Positions 18,441 to 27,883 of a stretch of 64,000 nucleotides of DNA are shown here, piece after piece. A program made the translations under genes and the position numbers. The stretch lies in NCBI RefSeq assembly GCF_000193495.2, contig NZ_AP023410.1, positions 2,232,001-2,296,000 on the forward strand. The letters run 5' to 3'. The notes below the pieces were generated by a model that did no database searches, was not told where the DNA came from, and was given only the letters and a program-made list of their open reading frames with translations. Source of the DNA: Acetobacter aceti NBRC 14818 (GTDB lineage Bacteria; Pseudomonadota; Alphaproteobacteria; Acetobacterales; Acetobacteraceae). Every line of letters begins with the position of its first letter. Position 1 is the first letter of the stretch.

Positions 18441-20981
18441 TTAGTGTCTTTTTCGTGGCTCGGGCGGGGTCGCCACCGCCGGGTTCTCCGGCCAGTCATG
18501 GCGTGGATACCGTCCCCGCATGTCACGGCGCATATCCAGCCAGCCATTCGTCCAGAACGACGCCAGATCCGCCGTCAAAGCCTGTGGACGTCCGGCGGGA
18601 GACAGCAGCGCCAGCCGCAGAGGCACTCGGCCTCCCGCCAGACGTGGCGTCTCCGTCGTGCCGTAGAAGGTCTGCGCCCGTGCCGCCGCGACAGGGACCG
18701 GCTCGGTATAATCCACCTTTATGCGCCCTCCTTTCAGGGCGAGTTCGGTTGGCAGCTCCCTGTCCAGAGCGACCAGTTCTGCATGAGGAAGGCGACTGCG
18801 CAGGATCGCCAGCAGATCGAGCCCCTTCAGCGCGGTCAGCGTCGTCACACCATTCAGCCACGGCGACAGCCATTCCGCGACAGACGCTGAAAGCGCCTCA
18901 TTCGATAGATCAGGAAGATCGGTTCGACCGAGTGTTTCCCGTGAAACAATGATACGGGCCTGAAACTGTCTGGCTGCCTCTGTCCATGTCAGAGCCGTAT
19001 CGAGCGAACCTGCCACCTGCGCCAGCAGAAGCTCCGAGGCATCCTCACACTTCACCGTTTCGGTCCGATCACGCAGGACCAGTGCTCCGACACGTAAACG
19101 ACGTCGCGCGATGATCGAGCCAGTCGTCGAGTCGAGCGCTGTTTCCACCTGCTCGGTCGCCCGATCCAGCAGCGCCTGCGGGAGGTTGTTCGGATCAAGC
19201 GGCGCGGCCAGTCTGATTTCGGCGCTTTTCCGCAGGAACAGGGAGGCTACCGCCAGCAGCTTGCCCTCGCCCAACCTGTCCGCCTTGCTGATGCGGGCGC
19301 TGCCTCCGCCTGAGAGGCGATAACTCCCCGGCTCTCCTCGGGCCTGCGCGATGCGATCAGGGAACCCCGCCGCCACGAGCGCCGCAACATCGCCCACAGC
19401 AGGCGTCTGCGCACGCAGCCCGAGACGGCGTCTGAACTGTCCCGCCGCCTGTCTGATCCGCGCCAGAGCGCCCCGGTCCGCATCCGGATGATCGCCACCC
19501 GCAATGAGATCCAGACGAAGCGACAGATCCGCCGGCGGCACAGGCGGAGGACCGCCGGAACGTCCGCCCCCTCTAGGACGGAGAGGGTCGCGTTCTTCCA
19601 GGAGCGCCGCCAGATCAGCGGCCAGCGATGCTTCAGTCGGGTTGCGGGCGGCCACCATCATCGCCGCCAGACGCGGATGCGTGCCAAGCGACGCCATTCT
19701 GCGCCCCAGTTCCGTCGGGTGTCCGTCGTCGTTCACAGCGCCCAACTGGACCAGCAGCTCACGCGCCGCCGCGACTCCACCTGCGGGAGGCGGATCGGGA
19801 AAACGGAGAGCGCTCTCACCGCCCATAGCATCCCCCCAGAGACTGGTGGCCAGCACGAAATCGGACAGATCGGCATCCAGAATTTCCGGGCGATCATGTG
19901 GAGCAAGTCCGCGCCCCGTCGCCTCCGTCCAGAGCCTTAGACTGGAACCGGGCGCTTCACGGCCGGCACGGCCCGACCGCTGAGTGGCCGCCGCACGGGA
20001 GATGCGCATCGTTTCTAGCCGCGCCAGTCCGGCCCCGGGATCGAAACGCGGCGCTCGACGAAAACCGCCATCAATCACAATCCGCACGCCGGGCACAGTC
20101 AGCGACGTCTCGGCGATGGAGGTGGACAGGATCACACGACGCCGACCATCCGGCTCGGGCGTCAGCACACGGGCCTGTTCGGCGGGAGGCAGTTCACCAT
20201 GCAGAGGCAGCACCAGCGCAGACGCTCCCTGCAATTCGGTCATGGCGCGTCTGATCTCACCGGTCCCCGGCAGGAACACGAGAATGTCGCCTTCGTGTTC
20301 CATCAGCATCTCGCGCACGGCGCGGGCGGCTTCCATCGGCAGGTCACGCGGCGAGGTCAGGTCACGTTTCGCATGACGAATCTCAACGGGGAACTGCCGT
20401 CCCTCGCTTTCCACGACTGGAGCCTGCATCAGATCGCACAGCGTCGCCGTATCCGCCGTCGCCGACATGGCGAGCAGGCGGAGATCGGGACGCAGCGTCT
20501 GCTGAAGATCGAGGCAGAAAGCGAGCGCCAGATCGGCATCCAGAGAGCGCTCGTGGATTTCATCGAAGATCACGCAGGCCACATCGTCCAGCGTCGGATC
20601 GGACAGCAGGCGACGCAGGAACAGTCCTTCCGTCACGACCTCAATACGGGTCGCGTCCGAGACCGCGCTTTCCAGACGTGTGCGAAATCCAACCGTCTCC
20701 CCGGCCCGCTCGCCCAGCAGCGACGCCATTCTCTGCGCCGCCGCGCGCGCCGCCAGCCGTCTGGGTTCGAGCATGATGATCCGCTCGCCCTCCCCGCGCC
20801 ATGACGCCTCAAGCAGAGCCAGTGGAGCGAGCGTGGTCTTGCCTGCTCCCGGCGGGGCCACCAGCACGGCGTTGGGCTGTGCCTCCAGCGTCGCGGTCAG
20901 TGCAGGCAGGCAGACTCTGACAGGGAGTTCCTCTCCCGGCGCGTTCAGCAGTGCGGCGATGATGGCGGTTCTGTCGTTCAT
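18441..20981 (-). CDS. hrpB: ATP-dependent RNA helicase HrpB
   Basis: A DEAH-box helicase of 846 residues. Motif I is APPGAGKTTLAPLAL, motif II is IFDEIHERSLDAD, motif III is MSATAD, and motif VI is QRSGRAGREAPG. The long HrpB-type C-terminal region follows, ending with PRHDWPENP. HrpB enzymes are widespread in proteobacteria, with roles in RNA processing not well fixed. The start overlaps the leader of the divergent dsbD-like gene. A parS-like palindrome with one mismatch lies inside it at 18933-18948. Confidence 0.93.
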   Translation of the reverse strand: MNDRTAIIAALLNAPGEELPVRVCLPALTATLEAQPNAVLVAPPGAGKTTLAPLALLEASWRGEGERIIMLEPRRLAARAAAQRMASLLGERAGETVGFRTRLESAVSDATRIEVVTEGLFLRRLLSDPTLDDVACVIFDEIHERSLDADLALAFCLDLQQTLRPDLRLLAMSATADTATLCDLMQAPVVESEGRQFPVEIRHAKRDLTSPRDLPMEAARAVREMLMEHEGDILVFLPGTGEIRRAMTELQGASALVLPLHGELPPAEQARVLTPEPDGRRRVILSTSIAETSLTVPGVRIVIDGGFRRAPRFDPGAGLARLETMRISRAAATQRSGRAGREAPGSSLRLWTEATGRGLAPHDRPEILDADLSDFVLATSLWGDAMGGESALRFPDPPPAGGVAAARELLVQLGAVNDDGHPTELGRRMASLGTHPRLAAMMVAARNPTEASLAADLAALLEERDPLRPRGGGRSGGPPPVPPADLSLRLDLIAGGDHPDADRGALARIRQAAGQFRRRLGLRAQTPAVGDVAALVAAGFPDRIAQARGEPGSYRLSGGGSARISKADRLGEGKLLAVASLFLRKSAEIRLAAPLDPNNLPQALLDRATEQVETALDSTTGSIIARRRLRVGALVLRDRTETVKCEDASELLLAQVAGSLDTALTWTEAARQFQARIIVSRETLGRTDLPDLSNEALSASVAEWLSPWLNGVTTLTALKGLDLLAILRSRLPHAELVALDRELPTELALKGGRIKVDYTEPVPVAAARAQTFYGTTETPRLAGGRVPLRLALLSPAGRPQALTADLASFWTNGWLDMRRDMRGRYPRHDWPENPAVATPPEPRKRH

Positions 20982-21138
20982 GCTGCGGTTATGGCGGGAG
21001 GCGGAAGGCGGAGCAATCTCCCCAGATGGACTGTCTGTTTCATGGGGCGGTTTTGCGGCGGGTTTTCATTCGACAGAACGCTGCTCCCCGCTATCGCCAG
21101 TTTGCTGTAAAGAGGTCCGTCCATCCCGTCACTGTCAC

Positions 21139-21143
21139 AGGAG
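21139..21143 (+). promoter_or_regulatory. Shine-Dalgarno deciding the dsbD-like start
   Basis: AGGAG, 7 nt before CTG 21151. No ATG, GTG or TTG in frame is close to the signal peptide. Confidence 0.5.
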
Positions 21144-21150
21144 CGCGACC

Positions 21151-23220
21151 CTGCGCACTCTCCGCACCCTGTCCACCAGCTTCCTCGCGCTTGCCGGACT
21201 GTTCCTGTCCCTTCCTGCCCCTGCGGCTGAAAGTCAGGTAGTCACAAGCGAACGGGACACGGCCAGCCTTGTAACCGACACTGACAGGATCGAAGCGGGG
21301 CATCCCTTCAAGGCCGGACTGCTTCTGCATCTGAAACCCGGCTGGCACACCTACTGGAAAAATCCCGGCGACGCGGGCGAACCGGTGAACCTGACCGTTA
21401 CCCTGTCCGGCAACCTTTCCGGTAAGGCGGACGCCATCGAATGGCCTGCGCCGGAACGTCTGCCGGAAGGCCCGCTGATGTCGTACGGCTATACCGGCGA
21501 TGCTCTTTTGCCGGTCACAGTCACGCCGCAAACTGCCGACACGCAGAGTCAAACCGTGACCATCAGCGCTCATGCGGACTGGCTTGTGTGTGCGGCTGTC
21601 TGTGTTCCGGAGCAAGGTGATTTTCACCTGGATCTGCCGATGGGAGCAGCCACACCTTCTGCGCAGGCTCCGCTCTTCAGACACGCGGCGGAGCAGCAGC
21701 CCCGTCCCTCTCCTTTTCAGACAACCATCACACCGGACGGCCTGCTGACCGTGCGGGGCGACGGCCTTTCCTCGCAGGCAGTCAAGCAGGCATGGGTCAT
21801 CCCGGACGAGGCCGGGCGCATTGATCAGGTCGCGCCACAACCTCTGACGGTCGATCAAGGGCAGATGACGCTTCGCCTCAAGCCGGAGGAAGGATTCAAT
21901 GGTGGAAAATCCTTTGCTGGTCTTCTGGAGTTGCGGGACGCGGCCAATGAAAAAAGCGTCCTGTCCTTCAGCGCCACCCCTGTTGCAGCAGCCGTGCCCC
22001 ATGCGCCCGAGACTGGCTGGCTGGCGCTCGTCGCCTTTGCCTTTCTTGGTGGCCTTATCCTGAACCTGATGCCTTGTGTCTTTCCGGTTCTGGCCATGAA
22101 GGCGCTGGCAATTTTACGCCTGCATGAAGACCGGAAGCACTTTCAAAGCGGTCTCGCCTATACGGCGGGAGTGCTGGCGATGTTCGGATTGCTTGGGGCT
22201 GTGATGCTGGTGGTGCGTCATGCCGGGCTATCGGCCGGATGGGGTTTCCAGTTCCAGTCGCCTGTGTTTGTTGCCGGAATCTGCTGGTTTCTGTTTGCGG
22301 TCGGACTGGGTCAGCTTGGCCTATTTGAATTGCCCGTCATCAGCGCCGGCCAGTCCATTCTGACCCGGCATCGCGGTCTTTCGGGGGATTTTCTGACCGG
22401 ATTGCTCGCCGTTCTTGTGGCGACACCCTGCACGGCGCCCTTCATGGGAGCCGCCATCGCAGGCGCGCTCGCAGCGCCTCCTCTGGCGGCGCTCGGTATT
22501 TTTCTGGCCATGGGTCTTGGACTGGCCAGTCCCTATCTGGCGCTTACCCTTGTTCCGAATGCGGGACGGTTTCTTCCCCGCCCCGGTCGCTGGATGGATA
22601 CCTTCCGACAGATTCTGGCTTTTCCCATCTTTGCAACCTGCGTCTGGCTGATCTGGGTTCTTGCTCAGGAGGGCGGCGGCAACCCGGTGGCGATCGGATG
22701 CGCCGGACTTCTGGCCCTGGGTTTTAGCGGCTGGCTCATGACCCTTTCCCGGACGGTTTCTTCCCGCAGAGCCTCTCCCGTTATGTTTGCGGCAGTCCTT
22801 ATCGCCCTGTCGCCTGCCGCATTACTGCTTCTTCTGCCATCGTCCTCGGAAATGTCGGCACATTCCTTGAGCGCAAATGCTGACACAGCAACAGCGTTCT
22901 CACCGGAACGCCTCGCATCTTTAAGAAAAGACGGAAAGCCTGTTTTTGTGGACATGACAGCGGCATGGTGCATCACCTGCCTTGTCAACGACCATGTGGC
23001 GCTTGAAAGCTCTGTCGTTCAGAAAGCCTTTGCCCAGAACGGGATTGTTTTCATGAAAGGCGACTGGACCAACCGGGATGCCAGCATCACCACGTTCCTG
23101 CATGATCATGGACGCGATGGCGTGCCGCTTTATGTTTATTATCCGGCTCATGCAGAGGGACGCATTTTGCCACAGGTTCTGACACCGGACATGGTTGTGC
23201 AAGCGGTTGAAGGAAAGTGA
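21151..23220 (+). CDS. DsbD/ScsB-like thiol:disulfide interchange protein (apparent CTG start)
   Basis: A membrane electron carrier that passes reducing power from cytosolic thioredoxin to periplasmic partners. After a signal peptide (TSFLALAGLFLSLPAPAAES) comes a periplasmic domain of about 270 residues with a Cys pair in WLVCAAVCVPE. A core of about eight membrane helices has the redox cysteines in NLMPCVFPVL and VATPCTAPFMG. A C-terminal thioredoxin domain carries AAWCITCLVND. The three-domain layout is that of DsbD; the large N-terminal domain suggests the ScsB branch. The frame is open from 20680, but ATG 20980 would put some 57 unrelated residues before the signal peptide. CTG 21151, 7 nt after AGGAG, gives 689 residues and a clean signal peptide. 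Confidence 0.88.
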   Translation: MRTLRTLSTSFLALAGLFLSLPAPAAESQVVTSERDTASLVTDTDRIEAGHPFKAGLLLHLKPGWHTYWKNPGDAGEPVNLTVTLSGNLSGKADAIEWPAPERLPEGPLMSYGYTGDALLPVTVTPQTADTQSQTVTISAHADWLVCAAVCVPEQGDFHLDLPMGAATPSAQAPLFRHAAEQQPRPSPFQTTITPDGLLTVRGDGLSSQAVKQAWVIPDEAGRIDQVAPQPLTVDQGQMTLRLKPEEGFNGGKSFAGLLELRDAANEKSVLSFSATPVAAAVPHAPETGWLALVAFAFLGGLILNLMPCVFPVLAMKALAILRLHEDRKHFQSGLAYTAGVLAMFGLLGAVMLVVRHAGLSAGWGFQFQSPVFVAGICWFLFAVGLGQLGLFELPVISAGQSILTRHRGLSGDFLTGLLAVLVATPCTAPFMGAAIAGALAAPPLAALGIFLAMGLGLASPYLALTLVPNAGRFLPRPGRWMDTFRQILAFPIFATCVWLIWVLAQEGGGNPVAIGCAGLLALGFSGWLMTLSRTVSSRRASPVMFAAVLIALSPAALLLLLPSSSEMSAHSLSANADTATAFSPERLASLRKDGKPVFVDMTAAWCITCLVNDHVALESSVVQKAFAQNGIVFMKGDWTNRDASITTFLHDHGRDGVPLYVYYPAHAEGRILPQVLTPDMVVQAVEGK

Positions 23221-23242
23221 CAGGAAACCCTTCTGTCATTTC
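23218..23242 (+). terminator. possible weak hairpin after the dsbD-like gene
   Basis: TGACAG/CTGTCA stem of 6 bp with a 9-nt loop at the stop codon, followed by TTTCAG. Weak. Confidence 0.25.
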
Positions 23243-23497
23243 AGACTATTTTCAAACAGAAGCGACAAAAATACCGCTCACTCCATTTTCACAATAGCAA
23301 GAAGCCTTTTCAAAAATATTGAAACCACACTCCCTGATTGAAGAAGAGCTTTCAAAGCCAACGGATCAGTCTGAATAAATTATTGTGAAACAATCCTTTA
23401 TGTGTTTCATAATCATACTTTCCTGAACATACTTTCAGGACAGAAAACGATATTCAGTAACCAAACAAAGCAGTGCTATCGTTCGTAGGGAGTTTCC

Positions 23498-24460
23498 ATG
23501 CCTGAAGTCTGTGTCTGCTACACATCCGACGTCGGCTACCTGTTTCCAAGCTTCGTCAGCGCCCTACAGGCGAGACGCAATTCCAGCAGGGCTCTCACCG
23601 ATATCCTTCTGATCGGGATCGATATAGATCCAGCCACGCAAAAAATCTTTTCCAGACTGTGTGAGCAGAATGATATTGTCTTTCTCTGTTATGCGGCCAG
23701 AGATATCGAACATGCACCCGCCATGCTAGCCCGTCTTTTTCTTGATGACCTTTTGCCCAGCCCTTACGAACGCTTCCTGTATGTAGATGGTGATACCCAG
23801 ATACGGGGCGACCTGGACCGCCTCCTGCAACAGCCTCTTGCCGAAGGAACATTCGGGGCCGTAACGGACCCCATGAGTTTTGCGGTGGGCGACGATGACC
23901 CCGCAGCACGCTCATTTCTCGAGCACTTTTCTGCGTTCGGTTTTTCTGACGATGACGCAAAGCAGTATTTCAATTCCGGCGTTCTTTATGCCGATCGCGC
24001 CGGATGGGGACGCATAGGGCGCGAAGCATGGGAAAAGTTCGGCCTATTCCAGTCGAAAACGCGTTATCCCGATCAGGACGTTCTCAATCTTGTCGGACGT
24101 GACCATCGTCTTTCGATGTCTTTTTCATGGAACTTTCCGATCTTCTTCAGAAATATCGGTCTTGATCCCATTATTGCGCCCTGCATCTACCACTTCATGT
24201 CATCCCCCAAGCCTTGGGATGCCAACCTGCCGCCGTGGGATGTGACAGCTTCCTCGCCTTACGATGAAATCACAGGCACTTTTCCAGAACTCGCATCTTA
24301 CCGAAAACGTATGTCTGCAGGTAGGTGGTTCCGATATACCCTTCAGCAAAGATACAAGCGCTGGCTGGAGAGGCGAGAATGGTCGGGCGAACGCGTGCAG
24401 CGTATTCTCGCTTATGAACAGAATGCCGATATAAAAAGCGGCTTCAAGACTGGCAGCTGA
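23498..24460 (+). CDS. glycosyltransferase family 8 protein
   Basis: A GT-A fold retaining glycosyltransferase of 320 residues. The metal-binding DxD is in RFLYVDGDTQIRGDLD, followed by the family block YFNSGVLYADR, the DQDVLN motif, and a substrate-site histidine in CIYHFMSSPKPW. A basic C-terminal stretch (RYKRWLERREW) may hold it at the membrane. The start ATG follows GTAGGGAG. It precedes two GT2 genes and a secreted Hint protein on the opposite strand, so a surface-glycan role is likely. Donor and acceptor cannot be told. Confidence 0.85.
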   Translation: MPEVCVCYTSDVGYLFPSFVSALQARRNSSRALTDILLIGIDIDPATQKIFSRLCEQNDIVFLCYAARDIEHAPAMLARLFLDDLLPSPYERFLYVDGDTQIRGDLDRLLQQPLAEGTFGAVTDPMSFAVGDDDPAARSFLEHFSAFGFSDDDAKQYFNSGVLYADRAGWGRIGREAWEKFGLFQSKTRYPDQDVLNLVGRDHRLSMSFSWNFPIFFRNIGLDPIIAPCIYHFMSSPKPWDANLPPWDVTASSPYDEITGTFPELASYRKRMSAGRWFRYTLQQRYKRWLERREWSGERVQRILAYEQNADIKSGFKTGS

Positions 24461-24639
24461 TCATCCACTGAATTCTATTGGTTGTTTTTGGAAGTCCTGT
24501 TGACCTGAAGCTTTTTTCAAAAAGCTTCACCAAAAACTTTCTTTAAAAATCAACAACCAGACAATTTCTTCAGCGGATCATCAGAAGTCTTTTTCACCAC
24601 CCCTTCATCTGTGCAGCGTTTTCTTTTTTGCAACTCCAC

Positions 24640-24675
24640 AAAAGGGCCGCAGCAGAAACCCGCTACGGCCCTTTT
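24640..24675 (-). terminator. terminator of the Hint-domain gene
   Basis: AAAAGGGCCG and CGGCCCTTTT form a 10-bp stem. On the minus strand the T-run TTTTGTGG follows. It could also stop transcription from the GT8 gene on the other strand. Confidence 0.7.
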
Positions 24676-24695
24676 CAATCAGTCATCAGAGTCCA

Positions 24696-27536
24696 TCAGG
24701 CACAAAGACGAAGCATCTTTCCATGCGTCTCAAGACGATACGGTCCAGCTGCTGCAATCTGGATTTTGAGCAGTGCTTTTGTATTCGGCACTCTTTCACC
24801 CAGATCAAGAACGGCATCGCCATTGGTCCAGCGAACCGAACCATTTCCTTCAACGCCATGCCAACCAACATGAGACTGACCATCCAGATGGCTGTTGATA
24901 GCGCGCCCATAGGAGCGGCCTTCCAGCAGGGTCACGCTCCCCACCAGAACACCCAGCACACGACGGTCATCAACAAACGGACCGATGATATCGGACGGTC
25001 TGTCCGCACGCGAGCAGATCCGGATTTCCCTGACATTTTCAGGAATTTCGACAGTCACTACACCGTTCTTTTCGCCAAGACGACGCAGTGTCTGGCCGGA
25101 AAGCGTGCGGAACGACAGGTCTGATTTCCGTGTCAGAGATACTTTCGCCGGAGCTGCCAGACCAAGAACGCTCATTGCGCGAGCGGCGATGCTCTGGTGC
25201 AGGCCTTCCACTGTCTCACGGCTGGTGATCAGAGGGGCTGCCGCATCCGCCCACGTCAGGTGACGTGAGGTCAGCGAAACCAAAGCTCCCCCGGTGAACG
25301 AACGACGGTTACCAGTGTCGAGATAGCTTTCTGTGGCAACATTCTCAGCGAAAATGACGCTGTGACGCTCTGTCTCGACATGGAAGTAGCGATAGGACGT
25401 GACGGACCGGTCATAGAAAATGCTCGATCCGTTCACCAGCATCCGCACCGGCACAAAGCCACCTTCGAGATACAGACCGTGTTCAGCTGTAACCAGCAGA
25501 TCAGCGGACGGAACATTCTCGGCGATGGCATCCTTCAGGATACGGACTGGATAACCCGCGTCCACATCATCCAGTTCCGGACGAATGACGGCGTTCTGGA
25601 ATCCGACCCAGATGACTGGGCGGCTGCTCTCATCGGCGTCGACGACAATCAGTTCGTCACCGACTGACAGGTCTTCAACAGCAACATCACCGCGTGTCGT
25701 GCGGATCAGCGTACCCTCAACGAAGCAGACATCAGTCGCAACCGTGTTGATCAGCCAGTCGCCAGCAGCATCTTTCGAGAATGTGGAAGAACCCGGAACA
25801 AAACCGTCAGCCGTTTCGATGTGCGACAGCGTGTAGGTCTGACCGTTATCGAGACTGATGGTCAGCGAGTAGCTGCCGTCATCGTTTTTCGTATAAACAG
25901 CGGCCGTAGGTTGCGTGTTCAGATCTGCATCAATAGCGAAATGCGTGTTCGCATTGACTCCGACAAAAGTCGTATCAACCTGCTTCGTGTCGCCAGCCAG
26001 AACAAGCGTGTTATCGCTGTTGTCGAAGCTGATTGTGCTCGTGTTGCCATACAGACGTGCATAGAACGTGCTGTCATCAGTCATATTGATGTGCGGCAGA
26101 TCGACCATCACCGAGTTGGCCTGCGTTCCCAGCGTGGAGTGCGACAGGTTCAGCGTGCCACCACCAGCAAGATGGCTACTGTCGAAAACGACATTTCCAT
26201 CATTGCCTGTGATGTTCAGCGTGCCGTCCATGGCGCTGACGCCACCAAGCTCGACCTTCGCAGGCGTATCAATGTTCAGCACACCATTACCGCGAACCTC
26301 GAAACCCGCCGTCGAGAACACGTAGCTGTTCGGATTCTGGGGGTTATTGGCCGTAATGGTCAGTGTGGCATTCGGATTGACCGAAAGACTGACGAACTGT
26401 CCCACATTCTGCTGATCGGCAACGACATAAAGCGGATCAGTGTCTGAACCCGAAAGAGACGCGTGGAAGCAACTATCCGACTGCGGGATATCGCCCTGAG
26501 ACCAGTTGCTGGTGTCAGACCAGCTTGCCGGATTGGCCGCCGTGCCTGTGCCGGTGAAGGCATCCGTAGCTACAGCTGAGTGGTTTGTGTAACCATTGGT
26601 CGTCGCTGCGGTTCCGGAACCCACACTGTCAGCATGCGTGACAACAGCCTGAAGCTGCTCATGCTGGGTTGTCGACGCATAGTCAGGCGTAACGGTGCTG
26701 GCATTCTGCTCTGTAAACAGCCAGTCGCCAGCAGCATCCTTGCTGAAAGACACCGAGCCGGGAACGAATCCATCAGCCGGCACGATATCGGACAGCGTCA
26801 GGGAGTGCCCGTTCGTGAAGGAGATGGTGTAGCTGTATGAGCCGTCGCCATTCGCCACCACATTGGCGCTGGCAGGCGTAACACCTTCAGTGCCGTTGAT
26901 CGCAAACTGCGAATTTTCTGAAACGCCGTAAATGGCTGTCGAAATCGTCGAATCATTGGCGTCCAGAACAACCGTATTGGTCGAGGACGGATCAAATGTG
27001 ATCGAGTTTCCGGTCGTGTTCCAGCCGGTATAAAGCGTGCTACCATTCTGGAGCGTGATGTCCATATCAGGGATATGGATCGGTGCTTCCGCACTGCCCA
27101 GCGTGGAGTTGACCAGGTTGAGCGTGCCGGTTCCGTTCAGGCTGTTGCCATCAAGAACAACCTTGCCCGGGTTATCAATGATCGTGATTGTACCACCACG
27201 ATTCTGTGTATAGAGGCCCAGCTCCACCTGCGACGACGTATCGACGATCAGCTCGCCGGTCGGAGCAATTTCCATACCGTAGGTCGAGAATACGTTTCCG
27301 GCATCGGTTGAAGAGGCCTGCGCCGTAATCTTCAGGGTGCCATAATCACCGATGCTGAGGGAATGTATCTGCCCGTAGGAAACTGCATTCGCCACAGCGA
27401 CAGCACGATCAGCTTCACTGGTGCCGGCAATTGTGGCTGCCTGGCATGTGTGACTTTGGGGGAGGTCGTCATTCGACCAGTTCGCGGGATCGAAAAAATC
27501 GTCCGACGTTGACCCATTCCAGTAAGTTGTAGTCAT
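24696..27536 (-). CDS. large secreted protein with two repeated beta modules and a C-terminal Hint domain
   Basis: A 946-residue protein of low-complexity beta-rich sequence. Two homologous modules of about 290 residues cover roughly 1-280 and 320-600. Each opens with a W-rich start (DPANWSNDDLPQS / SDTSNWSQGDIPQS) and closes with ADGFVPGS..FSKDAAGDWL. A Hint_2-type domain begins at CFVEGTLIRTTRGDVAVEDL (about residue 604); its first Cys is the usual autoprocessing nucleophile. Proteins of this build are common in Acetobacteraceae and Rhodobacterales as surface or exported proteins. No classical signal peptide is present, so type I-like or another export route is possible. An AT-rich gap of 347 bp lies upstream. 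Function unknown. Confidence 0.8.
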   Translation of the reverse strand: MTTTYWNGSTSDDFFDPANWSNDDLPQSHTCQAATIAGTSEADRAVAVANAVSYGQIHSLSIGDYGTLKITAQASSTDAGNVFSTYGMEIAPTGELIVDTSSQVELGLYTQNRGGTITIIDNPGKVVLDGNSLNGTGTLNLVNSTLGSAEAPIHIPDMDITLQNGSTLYTGWNTTGNSITFDPSSTNTVVLDANDSTISTAIYGVSENSQFAINGTEGVTPASANVVANGDGSYSYTISFTNGHSLTLSDIVPADGFVPGSVSFSKDAAGDWLFTEQNASTVTPDYASTTQHEQLQAVVTHADSVGSGTAATTNGYTNHSAVATDAFTGTGTAANPASWSDTSNWSQGDIPQSDSCFHASLSGSDTDPLYVVADQQNVGQFVSLSVNPNATLTITANNPQNPNSYVFSTAGFEVRGNGVLNIDTPAKVELGGVSAMDGTLNITGNDGNVVFDSSHLAGGGTLNLSHSTLGTQANSVMVDLPHINMTDDSTFYARLYGNTSTISFDNSDNTLVLAGDTKQVDTTFVGVNANTHFAIDADLNTQPTAAVYTKNDDGSYSLTISLDNGQTYTLSHIETADGFVPGSSTFSKDAAGDWLINTVATDVCFVEGTLIRTTRGDVAVEDLSVGDELIVVDADESSRPVIWVGFQNAVIRPELDDVDAGYPVRILKDAIAENVPSADLLVTAEHGLYLEGGFVPVRMLVNGSSIFYDRSVTSYRYFHVETERHSVIFAENVATESYLDTGNRRSFTGGALVSLTSRHLTWADAAAPLITSRETVEGLHQSIAARAMSVLGLAAPAKVSLTRKSDLSFRTLSGQTLRRLGEKNGVVTVEIPENVREIRICSRADRPSDIIGPFVDDRRVLGVLVGSVTLLEGRSYGRAINSHLDGQSHVGWHGVEGNGSVRWTNGDAVLDLGERVPNTKALLKIQIAAAGPYRLETHGKMLRLCA

Positions 27537-27883
27537 ACGGACCTCGTTTGCTGAAAGCCGGCCGGAAACCGGACATCCGTCGCATACCCTTCAAAGAAGA
27601 ATAGTCTGGATGTACACAGAAGATATTTATTGCAGATGCTTTTCGATAGACGCCTATACCAACTGTTAACTTATATCAAACGAATAACATGTAAAAAAAA
27701 CGTATGTATAAGTAAGCTATTGTTTTTTTATGATTTTTATTTTAAATATAGAAAAATATTTACATTATATTTATTTGGTGTATTTTTATTTTTTTATTAT
27801 TAATATAGTTATTTAAACCAAATACTTATAAAATAAACAATGTGTTTTATTTTAGATGATTCCGGACAGGAAAGCCTGGGTGA
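27537..27883. other. very AT-rich intergenic region
   Basis: About 27640-27850 is strongly A+T-rich with long T and TTTAT runs, in sharp contrast to the surrounding GC-rich genes. It contains no supportable ORF. It must hold the promoter of the Hint-protein gene and could be a target for H-NS-like silencing. Confidence 0.6.
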
